A DNA stretch of 64,000 bases, taken from contig CAVGBO010000013.1 of the NCBI GenBank assembly GCA_963627465.1, positions 42,339-106,338 on the forward strand, written 5' to 3'. Made by a program: the position numbers and the translations under genes. The notes under the pieces were generated by a model. It saw only the letters and a list, made by a program, of their open reading frames with translations. It was not told the DNA's origin and ran no database searches. Below, in pieces: positions 25,919 through 33,485 of the stretch (position 1 is its first letter; the number at the start of each line of letters is the position of its first letter). Source of the DNA: CAKUFA01 sp963627465. Its GTDB lineage: Bacteria > Bacillota > Clostridia > Christensenellales > Aristaeellaceae.

Positions 25919-27145
25919 TTACTTCGTCACCAGCTCCAGGGTATCCCGGGCGATGGCGATTTCCTCGTTGGTGGGGATGACGCAGATGGTCACCTTGCTG
26001 TCGTCCGTGGAAATCACGGATTCCGTCACGTGCGGCCATGCGCAGGCGTCGTTCTTGGCCTTGTCCAGCTTTGCGCCCATGAATTCGAAGCCATCCATAA
26101 TGCGGGCACGCAGCTTCAGGTTGTTCTCGCCAATGCCGGCGGTGAACACGATGATGTCCACACCGTTCATGGCAGCGGCATAGGAACCGATGTACTTGCG
26201 AACGCCGTACACCAGTATATCCCGTGCCAGGATGGCATCTTCATTGCCCTCATCCGCCTTGGCATCGATGTCACGCATATCGCTGAAGCCGCCAATGCCC
26301 TTCAGGCCGGATTCCTTGTTCATCATGGTGAGCACCTGATCCACGGTCTTCTTCTCCGTGTTGGCAATGAACTGCACCACGGCAGGATCGCAGCTGCCGG
26401 AGCGGGTGCCCATCAGCACGCCTTCCAGAGGGGTCAGACCCATGGAGGTGTCCACGCACTTGCCGTCCACCACAGCGCTCAGGCTAGAGCCGTTGCCCAA
26501 GTGGCACACGATAACCCGCTTGCCCACGGGGTTTACACCCAGGAACTCGCACACACGCTTGGACACATACCGGTGAGAAGTGCCGTGGAAGCCGTAGCGG
26601 CGCACGCCGTACTTGGTCTCATATTCCTTCGGCACACCGTACATATAAGCCTTGGCAGGCATGGTCTGATGGAAAGCCGTGTCGAACACAGCCACCTGGG
26701 GCACGGTGGGCATTACCTTTTCGCAGGCTTCAATGCCCATCAGGTTGGCAGGGTTGTGGAGCGGTCCCAGAGGGATGCACTTACGGATGGCAGCCTTCAC
26801 AGCATCATTGATGACAACAGAGGCGGAGAATTCCTTGCCGCCGTGCAGCACACGGTGACCCACAGCGCCGATTTCGTCCGTAGACTTGATGGCACCCTTC
26901 TCCGGATCCTGCAATGCCTTCAGCATCATTTCGGTTGCCTGTACGTGGTCGGCTACGAAGGTGTTGATTTCCACTACCTTATCGCCCACGGTCTGCTTCA
27001 GGTGACCGCCTTCCGTTCCCTTTTCCTTGTCTTCCGCAATGTTGATGCGCTCTACCAGACCCTTTGCCAGTACCTTTTCGCCGTCCATGTCCAGCAGCTG
27101 GTACTTCAGGGAGGAAGAACCGGCATTCACGACCAGAATCTTCAT
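25919..27145 (-). CDS. ackA: Acetate kinase
   Basis: 408 residues. VNAGSSSLKYQL at the N-terminus, GHRVLHGGKEF, FDTAFHQTMP, GFHGTSHRYVS and HLGNGSS are acetate kinase signatures, with GIGENN near the C-terminus. It makes ATP and acetate from acetyl phosphate. With pduL upstream, it forms the substrate-level phosphorylation route from acetyl-CoA to acetate. The start has GAAAGCTCC... and AGAAGGAGC upstream. Confidence 0.97.
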   Translation of the reverse strand: MKILVVNAGSSSLKYQLLDMDGEKVLAKGLVERINIAEDKEKGTEGGHLKQTVGDKVVEINTFVADHVQATEMMLKALQDPEKGAIKSTDEIGAVGHRVLHGGKEFSASVVINDAVKAAIRKCIPLGPLHNPANLMGIEACEKVMPTVPQVAVFDTAFHQTMPAKAYMYGVPKEYETKYGVRRYGFHGTSHRYVSKRVCEFLGVNPVGKRVIVCHLGNGSSLSAVVDGKCVDTSMGLTPLEGVLMGTRSGSCDPAVVQFIANTEKKTVDQVLTMMNKESGLKGIGGFSDMRDIDAKADEGNEDAILARDILVYGVRKYIGSYAAAMNGVDIIVFTAGIGENNLKLRARIMDGFEFMGAKLDKAKNDACAWPHVTESVISTDDSKVTICVIPTNEEIAIARDTLELVTK

Positions 27146-27217
27146 CGTTGAAAGCTCCTTCTGTTGTTATATTTTTCGGAGCAAAAGCTCCCATCCATGA
27201 TGTTCCCTTGAAAGCAA

Positions 27218-27250
27218 ACCTGCCTGATCTTTTTAGCCGGTCAGGCAGGT
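27218..27250 (-). terminator. Hairpin between pduL and ackA
   Basis: Perfect 10-bp stem ACCTGCCTGA / TCAGGCAGGT, 13-nt loop. On the minus strand it is followed by TTTGCTTTC, a weak U-tract. It probably reduces read-through rather than fully ending transcription. Confidence 0.55.
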
Positions 27251-27260
27251 GCGTTCATGC

Positions 27261-27830
27261 TTACTTGATGACTTCGCCCATGGTGCCGGGGGCTACGCAG
27301 CCGGCATTGGACTCATCGGTATCAATGTGCATGGCCAGAGCGAACTTCTCGCTGACGCGAACCACCACATCGCCGAAGGTCAGGCTGCGGCCGTTGGTGT
27401 CGATCTTCACGGACACAACGTCCTTGTCCTTCACACCGAAGGCTTCTGCATCGGCAGGGGTCATGTGAATGTGACGCTTGGCGGCAATGACGCCTTCCTT
27501 CAGCTCCACTTCGCCGCAGGGTCCTACCAGCTTGCAGGCACCGCTGCCGGCAATGTCGCCGCTTTCACGGATGGGGGCGGTTACGCCGATGGAACGGGCA
27601 TCCGTCAGAGAAACTTCCACCTGGCTTGCGCTGCGGACAGGTCCCAGAATGGAGGCGGTCATCTGACCCTTTGCGCCCACAATGGTCACCTTCTCGTTGC
27701 TGGCGAACTGGCCGGGCTGAGAAAGCATCTTCTTCACAGTCAGCTCATATCCCTTGCCAAACAGCGTTTCCAAATCTTCCTTCGTTACATGCACGTGACG
27801 TGCAGAGGTTTCTACCAACACCTTTGCCAT
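27261..27830 (-). CDS. pduL: Phosphate acyltransferase, PduL type
   Basis: 189 residues. SARHVHVTKEDLE and KRHIHMTPADAEA are the two PduL domains with zinc-binding histidines, and MHIDTDE near the C-terminus supplies a further ligand. It converts acetyl-CoA (or propionyl-CoA) and phosphate to the acyl phosphate. The start at 27830 lacks the N-terminal extension used for microcompartment targeting, and no shell genes are near, so a housekeeping phosphotransacetylase partner of AckA is likely. Confidence 0.93.
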   Translation of the reverse strand: MAKVLVETSARHVHVTKEDLETLFGKGYELTVKKMLSQPGQFASNEKVTIVGAKGQMTASILGPVRSASQVEVSLTDARSIGVTAPIRESGDIAGSGACKLVGPCGEVELKEGVIAAKRHIHMTPADAEAFGVKDKDVVSVKIDTNGRSLTFGDVVVRVSEKFALAMHIDTDESNAGCVAPGTMGEVIK

Positions 27831-27982
27831 TCCGATACACTCCTTTATTACCATTCAAGCATAGCAAAAAATCTTCCATGCTGAGGAATCACAGCTATTA
27901 TACAGGATTTCATAAAAAAAAGGAAGGGTTTTGGTATAGAAAAATGGAATTACCGTGAAAAGAATGTGCAGGAGGCGAGGAA

Positions 27983-29158
27983 ATGCGGATCGTCGGCATT
28001 GTGGCGGAATACAATCCCTTCCACCTAGGTCATGCCTACCAGCTTCAGGCGGCAAGGGAAGCGGCGAAGGCGGATTATGTGCTGGCCGTCATGTCCGGCT
28101 GCTTTACCCAGCGTGGGGATGCCGCCCTGCTTTCCCCTGCCATCCGTGCTGAAATGGCACTGTGCTCCGGTGCTGATGCCGTGATTCTGCTTCCTGCCCT
28201 GTGGAGCGTTCGGGATGCGGAACATTTTGCCCTAGGCAGTGTTTCCCTGCTGACTGCGCTTGGAGCAGATGCCCTTTCCTTCGGGGCAGAAAATGCTTCG
28301 ATGAAAGCACTGGATGCTGCCGCCCAATTGCTGGAGACATCTTCCGATGCACTGAATCAAGCTGTCAATGCCTATCTTGCCCAAGGGTTAGGCTATCCTT
28401 CTGCCGTAGCAAGAGCCTGTGATGACCTGCATCCCGGCGTTGGCAGCATGCTTGCATCGCCCAACAATACCCTTGGCATTTGCTATCTTCGTGCCCTGCA
28501 TCGGCTGGGTGTTTCCATGGAGGTCTTCCCTATCCAGCGGAAGGGGGATTACCACGCTTCCGATCTCAGCGAACAGATGCCTTCGGCTACAGCCGTGCGC
28601 AGTGGGCTCCTCCGGGGAGAATGGCAGCGTGCCTATGCCGCCATGCCGGAAGCCTGCATTCCCCTGCTCCGCCGTGAGGGACTTGCCGGGCATATTCACC
28701 GCCCTGATGCACTGGATCAGGCACTGTTGTACCGTCTGCGCACCATGACGACTGATGACTATGCTGCGCTCCCTGGCGTCAGCGAGGGGATTGACGATCG
28801 ACTTCGCCGTGCTGCCCGGCAGTGCAGCTCCAAAGCCGCCTTGCTGGATGAGACAAGTACTCGCCGGTACCCACGTGCTCGATTAAACCGGCTGTGCACG
28901 CATGCTCTGCTGGGTGTGACCCAAAGGGACGTGGAAGAAACGCCCCTGCCTACAGCCGCCGTTTTGCTAGGCTTCCGCAAGGATGCTGCCCCTTTGCTGA
29001 GTCGCCTTGCGCAGGGCACGGTGCCTTTGGTAGGGCGTGCCTCGGAGTATCCTGCCACCCGTTGGGTGGACATCGAAGCCACGGCATGGGATGTGTGGGG
29101 ACTAGGCTGCGGTATGCCGACAGGCGGTCTGTATACTCGCAGTGTTATCAGGGTGTAA
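27983..29158 (+). CDS. tmcAL: tRNA(Met) cytidine acetate ligase
   Basis: 391 residues. The nucleotidyltransferase-like core opens with GIVAEYNPFHLGH, where HLGH is the HIGH-like ATP site; MSGCFTQRGD and SPNNTLGICY are also conserved. TmcAL (YlbM) forms N4-acetylcytidine at the wobble base of elongator tRNA-Met using acetate and ATP. Its presumed substrate tRNA-Met is at the start of this window. The start follows AGGAGGCGAGGA. Predicted operon with ispE. Confidence 0.92.
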   Translation: MRIVGIVAEYNPFHLGHAYQLQAAREAAKADYVLAVMSGCFTQRGDAALLSPAIRAEMALCSGADAVILLPALWSVRDAEHFALGSVSLLTALGADALSFGAENASMKALDAAAQLLETSSDALNQAVNAYLAQGLGYPSAVARACDDLHPGVGSMLASPNNTLGICYLRALHRLGVSMEVFPIQRKGDYHASDLSEQMPSATAVRSGLLRGEWQRAYAAMPEACIPLLRREGLAGHIHRPDALDQALLYRLRTMTTDDYAALPGVSEGIDDRLRRAARQCSSKAALLDETSTRRYPRARLNRLCTHALLGVTQRDVEETPLPTAAVLLGFRKDAAPLLSRLAQGTVPLVGRASEYPATRWVDIEATAWDVWGLGCGMPTGGLYTRSVIRV

Positions 29159-29173
29159 CAGGAGGAATATTTG

Positions 29174-30037
29174 ATGCGTTTGCTGGCAAGAGCTAAGATT
29201 AACTGGACACTGGACATTACAGGGCAGCGTGAGGACGGCTATCATTTCATGGATATGCTGATGCAGCCGGTAACCCTCTCCGATATGATCGACTTGGAAG
29301 AAGCAGATACGGTGACCCTGACCTGCAGCGGAACGCCTTATCTTCCCCCGGATGAGCATCACTTGGCTTGGCGTGCCGCCATGGCACTTAAGCAGCACAC
29401 CGGATGTGGAAAGGGAGCCAGCATTCACGTCCACAAATGCATCCCCGTAGGGGCAGGCATGGGCGGCGGCAGTGCGGACGCCGCTGCCGTGCTAGTAGGG
29501 CTGAACCGACTGTGGCAGCTGCACCTGTCCCAGGATGCGCTGGAGACCATTGGGTTGACCCTGGGGGCTGACGTTCCTTTCTGCCTGCGAGGCGGATTGC
29601 AGCATGTGCAGGGCATTGGTGAAAAAATGTCCCCTGTGCCCTGCAAAAAAATGCTGCCCCTGTGCGTCATTCAGCCCTGTGAAGGACTCAGCACAGGAGC
29701 AGTATTCAAGGCATATCATGGAGAAGCTGTCCACGCCCGTCCTCATACCCTGCAGGCCATGGAATCTTTGCAGCAGGGTGATTTGCCAAAGCTGTCTGCT
29801 AGCCTGGGCAATGTGCTGCAAAGCGTCAGCGAAAGCATGCGTCCCGCCATCGGTCTAGCCATCCAGGATCTGTTGAAGGCCGGTGCCGTTACCGCATGGA
29901 TGACCGGCAGTGGCTCTGCCGTTTTCGGCGTATTTCAGGACAGTGCTTCGGCAGAGAAAGCCGAGGAGCTCCTTCGTTCGCAGTATGAACGGTGCTGGGT
30001 ATGCAGCACCTGCATGGACAGCATTGCTGAAGCTTAA
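29174..30037 (+). CDS. ispE: 4-diphosphocytidyl-2-C-methyl-D-erythritol kinase
   Basis: 287 residues, GHMP kinase. ARAKINWTLDI contains the catalytic Lys/Asn, IPVGAGMGGGSADAAAVL is the ATP-binding glycine loop with catalytic Asp, and AWMTGSGSAVFG is the C-terminal motif. It is the fourth step of the MEP pathway, as IspH at 2214 is the last. Either TTG 29171 or ATG 29174 could start; ATG with GGAGGA is preferred. It ends 4 bp from the convergent flippase gene. Confidence 0.95.
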   Translation: MRLLARAKINWTLDITGQREDGYHFMDMLMQPVTLSDMIDLEEADTVTLTCSGTPYLPPDEHHLAWRAAMALKQHTGCGKGASIHVHKCIPVGAGMGGGSADAAAVLVGLNRLWQLHLSQDALETIGLTLGADVPFCLRGGLQHVQGIGEKMSPVPCKKMLPLCVIQPCEGLSTGAVFKAYHGEAVHARPHTLQAMESLQQGDLPKLSASLGNVLQSVSESMRPAIGLAIQDLLKAGAVTAWMTGSGSAVFGVFQDSASAEKAEELLRSQYERCWVCSTCMDSIAEA

Positions 30038-30041
30038 CCTT

Positions 30042-31484
30042 TCAGTGCTTCTTGGCAAGCCGTTTCAGATGCAGCAAATGCATGATTTCCCGATCGTCCG
30101 TCTTTCTCCACCAGCACAGGCACAGCCCACCGTAAACTCCTGCGCCCACCAGCACACGGACGGTCACTTCCCACCAGGAATCCGCCATCAGTGCACCAAC
30201 CAGCTGCACCACCAGCAGCATCACCGCCCCCATCAGCGAATAGGTCAAGGCATAGCGGAAGAAACGGCGATAAGGCAATTCCTTGCGGAGGAAGAAAAAC
30301 TGCACCAGCGGCACGCTGGCCTCGGCGAACAGGGTGCCGATGACTGCACCCATGGCACCCATGGTGGGAATCAGCAAGCCGTTGATGATCAAATTCACGA
30401 CTGCCCCGGTGGATACAGCCTTCAGCACCAGCCGATCATTGCCGGAAGGCAGAATCCACTGGGTGCGCACCACGTTAGCAAAGCCGATGAGAATCAGTGT
30501 AAAGCCTAGCGGCACCATCAGCACCCCGGAATAGGCAAAATCCTCGCCATAGAACAGTGGAGCGAAAACATCTGCCACAGAAGCAATGCCGAAGGCCATG
30601 GCGCAGGTCATGCACATCATCAGCTTCATGGACAGCTCCATAAAGCCACGAATCTGCTTTTCCCTGCCGTGGGCTTGCAAATTGGAGGCTTTGGGCATCA
30701 GCACCGTACCGATGGCAGAAATGAAGCCGCTCAGGCAGTAGATGATCTGCTCGGCACTGCTGTACAGGCCGTTCTGTGCCATGCCGGCAATGGCACCCAC
30801 CATGATCTTATCCATGGTGCGGTACACTCGAACTGCCAGCACGGACACCAGCAGCAGCATGCAGGGCAGGAAATGCTTCATCACATCCCGGAAGGGTACC
30901 CGTTGCAGATGAACTTTGCCCTTCAGCCCCGGCCAGCACAGAAGGCATCCCAGCAAGGTAGCTGCTGACCAGGCAAAGCCGTAGATCCACACGTCCGCTG
31001 CGCTTTTCACAAAAATGAACACACTGGCCGCTGCCAGCAGCTTCACACAGGTATTGCGCAGGGCAATGGACTTAAACTGATCCAGCCCCATGAGACACCA
31101 GTCAATATTCACCAGACAGCTGATGGACATCATGGTCAGGTGCAGCACAATGGTCTTCTCCTGCCCGGCACCAAAGGCCACATAGCCCAGCCATACCAAC
31201 AGCACCAGCAGGGACACCAATACCTGCATGATGTAAATCTCGGAAAAGGTCTTGCTCAGCTGCTTGGCGTCATCCCGCACCTTAGCAATGGCACGGACGC
31301 CGTAGTCCGTCAGCCCCATGGTGGCGATGATGACGAAAATTTCGCTGATGGACCATGCGTAGTCGTAGAGTCCTTTGCCGGTCTGCCCCACCGTACGGGT
31401 CAAATAGGGGGCTGTCACCAAGGGCAGTAAGATGGAGAACACACGATAAGCCACGTTATAAGCAGCATTTTTCTTTGCGCTCAA
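30042..31484 (-). CDS. Oligosaccharide flippase (Wzx/MOP superfamily)
   Basis: 480 residues with about 12 to 14 hydrophobic segments. The N-terminus NAAYNVAYRVFSILLPLVTAP and VYRTMDKIMVG in the middle match the polysaccharide biosynthesis/RfbX branch of the MOP exporter superfamily that flips undecaprenyl-linked glycans. The start is TTG after GGGAGGGAC. No glycosyltransferase genes surround it, so the glycan is unknown. Confidence 0.88.
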   Translation of the reverse strand: MSAKKNAAYNVAYRVFSILLPLVTAPYLTRTVGQTGKGLYDYAWSISEIFVIIATMGLTDYGVRAIAKVRDDAKQLSKTFSEIYIMQVLVSLLVLLVWLGYVAFGAGQEKTIVLHLTMMSISCLVNIDWCLMGLDQFKSIALRNTCVKLLAAASVFIFVKSAADVWIYGFAWSAATLLGCLLCWPGLKGKVHLQRVPFRDVMKHFLPCMLLLVSVLAVRVYRTMDKIMVGAIAGMAQNGLYSSAEQIIYCLSGFISAIGTVLMPKASNLQAHGREKQIRGFMELSMKLMMCMTCAMAFGIASVADVFAPLFYGEDFAYSGVLMVPLGFTLILIGFANVVRTQWILPSGNDRLVLKAVSTGAVVNLIINGLLIPTMGAMGAVIGTLFAEASVPLVQFFFLRKELPYRRFFRYALTYSLMGAVMLLVVQLVGALMADSWWEVTVRVLVGAGVYGGLCLCWWRKTDDREIMHLLHLKRLAKKH

Positions 31485-31549
31485 AAAAGTCCCTCCCGCA
31501 GTTCATAAGCCTTCCCTATTCTTTTCGCTATGAATTTGCTGCATCCTCC

Positions 31550-31578
31550 TTGACAGCGCATATCTTCCTCCGTATAAT
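31550..31578 (+). promoter_or_regulatory. Consensus sigma-A promoter of bioY
   Basis: TTGACA (31550-31555) and TATAAT (31573-31578), both perfect, with 17-bp spacer. The predicted operator begins at the last base of the -10 box. Confidence 0.88.
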
Positions 31579-31611
31579 GTGTAAACGTAATTCTCGTTTT
31601 TGGTTTACGCA
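31578..31611 (+). promoter_or_regulatory. Candidate BirA (biotin repressor) operator
   Basis: Half-sites TGTGTAAACG (31578-31587) and GGTTTACGCA (31602-31611) form an imperfect palindrome with 14 bp between them. The GTAAAC...GTTTAC halves resemble the BirA operator of Firmicutes. It covers the start of transcription for a biotin transporter gene. Confidence 0.68.
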
Positions 31612-31633
31612 ATACAGAAAGGAAGTTTTCCTC

Positions 31634-32266
31634 ATGCAGAAGCTGACCAGTAAACAGTTGTGTCTCTGCGGTCTCTTTACCGCCCTGATCTGTGTGTGTG
31701 CATGGATCTCCATCAACATCTTTTCCATTCCCGTTACATTGCAGCTGCTGGCCATTATGATTTGCGCTGCCCTGCTAACTCCCGGACTGGCTACCATGTC
31801 CGTGCTAGCTTACGTGCTCATCGGGCTCATCGGTCTGCCAGTGTTTGCCGGGTTTACCGGCGGTGTAGGCAAGCTGTTCGGCATTACCGGCGGCTACATT
31901 ATCGGCTTTATTCCGGCGGTTTACGTTACTTCCCTGATGGTTCACCGCTGCCGCTTCGCCAAGGCAGAGGGAACGGGACTGAAGCTGCTGCGCTATGTGG
32001 TGGCTATGGCGGTGGGCGTGCTGGTATGCTACGCCTTCGGCACGGTTTGGTTCATGATCATCAATCGGCAAACGGTTGCCGCCCACAATGCGGAAATCGC
32101 CACCATGACCGACCTGATGCAGCAGGAAGCCGGCGGCGTGAAGAGTGCTTACTCCCTGGGTCAGGTGCTGGGCATTTGCGTCCTTCCTTACCTGCCCTTT
32201 GATGCCTTGAAAATCGCCTTGGCCGCTGTGCTGAGTTTGCGGCTGGAGAAAGCTGTCAAGCTATAA
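31634..32266 (+). CDS. bioY: Biotin transporter BioY (ECF S component)
   Basis: 210 residues, six hydrophobic segments. The family sequence includes IPVTLQLLAIMICAALLTPG, GLIGLPVFAGFTGGVG and the GGYIIGFIPA loop. It binds biotin in the membrane and works with the shared ECF module (EcfA/A'/T), whose genes are not in this window. The start at 31634 follows AAAGGAAG. A consensus promoter and a BirA-like operator lie directly upstream. Confidence 0.94.
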   Translation: MQKLTSKQLCLCGLFTALICVCAWISINIFSIPVTLQLLAIMICAALLTPGLATMSVLAYVLIGLIGLPVFAGFTGGVGKLFGITGGYIIGFIPAVYVTSLMVHRCRFAKAEGTGLKLLRYVVAMAVGVLVCYAFGTVWFMIINRQTVAAHNAEIATMTDLMQQEAGGVKSAYSLGQVLGICVLPYLPFDALKIALAAVLSLRLEKAVKL

Positions 32267-32282
32267 TGAATGCACAATCAGC

Positions 32283-32329
32283 AAATGAGCCATTCCCGCT
32301 TGTGCACAACTTGCGGAAATGGCTCATTT
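32283..32329 (+). terminator. Intrinsic terminator of bioY
   Basis: Arms 32283-32299 and 32313-32329 (AAATGAGCCATT... and ...AATGGCTCATTT) pair with one mismatch over 17 bp and are followed by TTG; it can serve both strands. Confidence 0.75.
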
Positions 32330-32344
32330 TGTATGATGCTGGGT

Positions 32345-32679
32345 TTACTTGAACAGATCCCGGATTCGATCCAGAATGGTTGTGCTGGTTTCCGTCTCTT
32401 CTGCCACCGTTTTTTCTTCTTTCACATGAATGGACGAAGTTGTGATCACGAACTGTACGCTCTGTACTTCCGTATTCAAAGCGTGCGCGGAAGTGTAATT
32501 CCCATAATCCTGAATGTCGCCCCCTCAAAAATGTTCACCACCTATACGCCGTCCGCCTCTGTCCCTGTGCATCCAGCACCGGCGTACACCACATCTTCCT
32601 TTTCCGTGACAAAGGCAGACACCGCCGCTCCTAGCATGGAAATGGTCAGCAACAGCGAGATTCCTTTTTTGTAATTCAT
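32345..32679 (-). pseudogene. Broken gene for a small exported protein
   Basis: From the ATG at 32679 (with AAAGGAG upstream) the minus strand encodes a signal peptide MNYKKGISLLLTISMLGAAV and then stops at TAG (32544-32542), codon 46. Reading on, VVNIFEG continues in the same frame to a G-run near 32520; coding then resumes one frame over as GDIQDYGNYTSAHALNTEV and runs to IRDLFK and TAA at 32345. The total length, 335 bp, is not a multiple of three. One nonsense change plus one frameshift explain it. No family recognised. Confidence 0.6.
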
Positions 32680-32906
32680 TGGTCATGCTCCTTTCCAGCC
32701 TTCATAAACGATGTGCCCTTGGTGGTATGCTCAATTCAAATGCATTGCGTCAGTATGAAAAGAAAGACCTCATTCATCTCAATTGAAACTTCGAAAGCTA
32801 CTATAGAGAATGCAATTTATCAGACATAGGCTCGATGATCAACATTCGCATTGCCAACTCTGTTTTGGCTGACAGGCCCTGCCTGGCAGTTTAAGTCAGT
32901 ACGCCT
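32680..32906. other. Intergenic stretch, nothing recognised
   Basis: 227 bp between the broken exported gene and the TetR fragment. It is A/T richer than its surroundings. I see no hairpin with U-tract, no good promoter pair and no coding similarity. It may contain degraded remains of the regulator's N-terminal half. Confidence 0.5.
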
Positions 32907-33323
32907 TTGCGAGGGAAACCGGGGATACATCTGACTGTTTTGATGGTTGGATGTTTTCTTTTTGCCTTGCTGTCACGTTGGGGCAATATTGTGCGGTGTT
33001 GCCTCAACTTTGTGCTGGACTATGTGGAAAGCAATCAATACCTGATTACCAATGCCTATAACGCCATCGGACAGGCAGGGCTCAAGCAGTTCTTCTCCAT
33101 GGACTTCATCACCTGCACAGAAGCCCTGATTACGCATGGTGCACAAAAGCAAGGCGTTACCTTGGATAAGGATTGCAAGGACTTTCTCTGTGCCTTTTAC
33201 ATGGAAGCCATTGCAGGCTGCCTGCTGGATTACATCATCAACCCTCAATCACGGAACAGGGAAAAGATGATTCGTTATCTGGAACATCTGCTGCTCCGCA
33301 CCCTGCCGGCAGCCATCACCTGA
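32907..33323 (+). pseudogene. TetR/AcrR C-terminal fragment
   Basis: The convincing coding stretch is about 32970-33323: WGNIVRCCLNFVLDYVESN through FYMEAIAGCLLDYIIN to the TGA. This resembles the C-terminal ligand domain of DhaS-like TetR regulators. There is no helix-turn-helix region in any frame of the 270 bp upstream, and the only upstream start (TTG 32907) has no ribosome site. It is read as the remnant of a deleted regulator. Confidence 0.55.
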
Positions 33324-33370
33324 AGGCGGTATTTCTTTTGTACTAAAAGTTTTATGGGGCTTCATCTTCA

Positions 33371-33399
33371 TTGACAGCCCATTTGAAATCTGTTACCAT
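33371..33399 (+). promoter_or_regulatory. Promoter of gltBD
   Basis: TTGACA (33371-33376) and TACCAT (33394-33399) with 17-bp spacer; transcription would start near 33406, within the left arm of a hairpin. Confidence 0.55.
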
Positions 33400-33403
33400 C
33401 TTT

Positions 33404-33460
33404 GCTTGCAGGGCAAAGGCGTTCATGCGAATGGGCGTGCTATGCCCTGCAAGCTTATTT
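33404..33460 (+). promoter_or_regulatory. Leader hairpin with U-tract before gltB (attenuator candidate)
   Basis: GCTTGCAGGGCA (33404-33415) pairs perfectly with TGCCCTGCAAGC (33443-33454). TTATTTTTT follows. The 27-nt apical part can form a smaller stem (GTTC/GAAT). The structure looks like an intrinsic terminator placed 30 bp before the gltB start and right at the predicted transcript 5' end, so expression of gltBD probably depends on antitermination or on partial read-through. What is sensed is not evident. Confidence 0.6.
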
Positions 33461-33485
33461 TTTCGGCATAAAAGGGATTAACAGC

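Noticed and set aside
32907..32970. N-terminal part of the TetR-like frame as real protein
   Set aside because: No ribosome site at the TTG and no helix-turn-helix; only the C-terminal domain is convincing.
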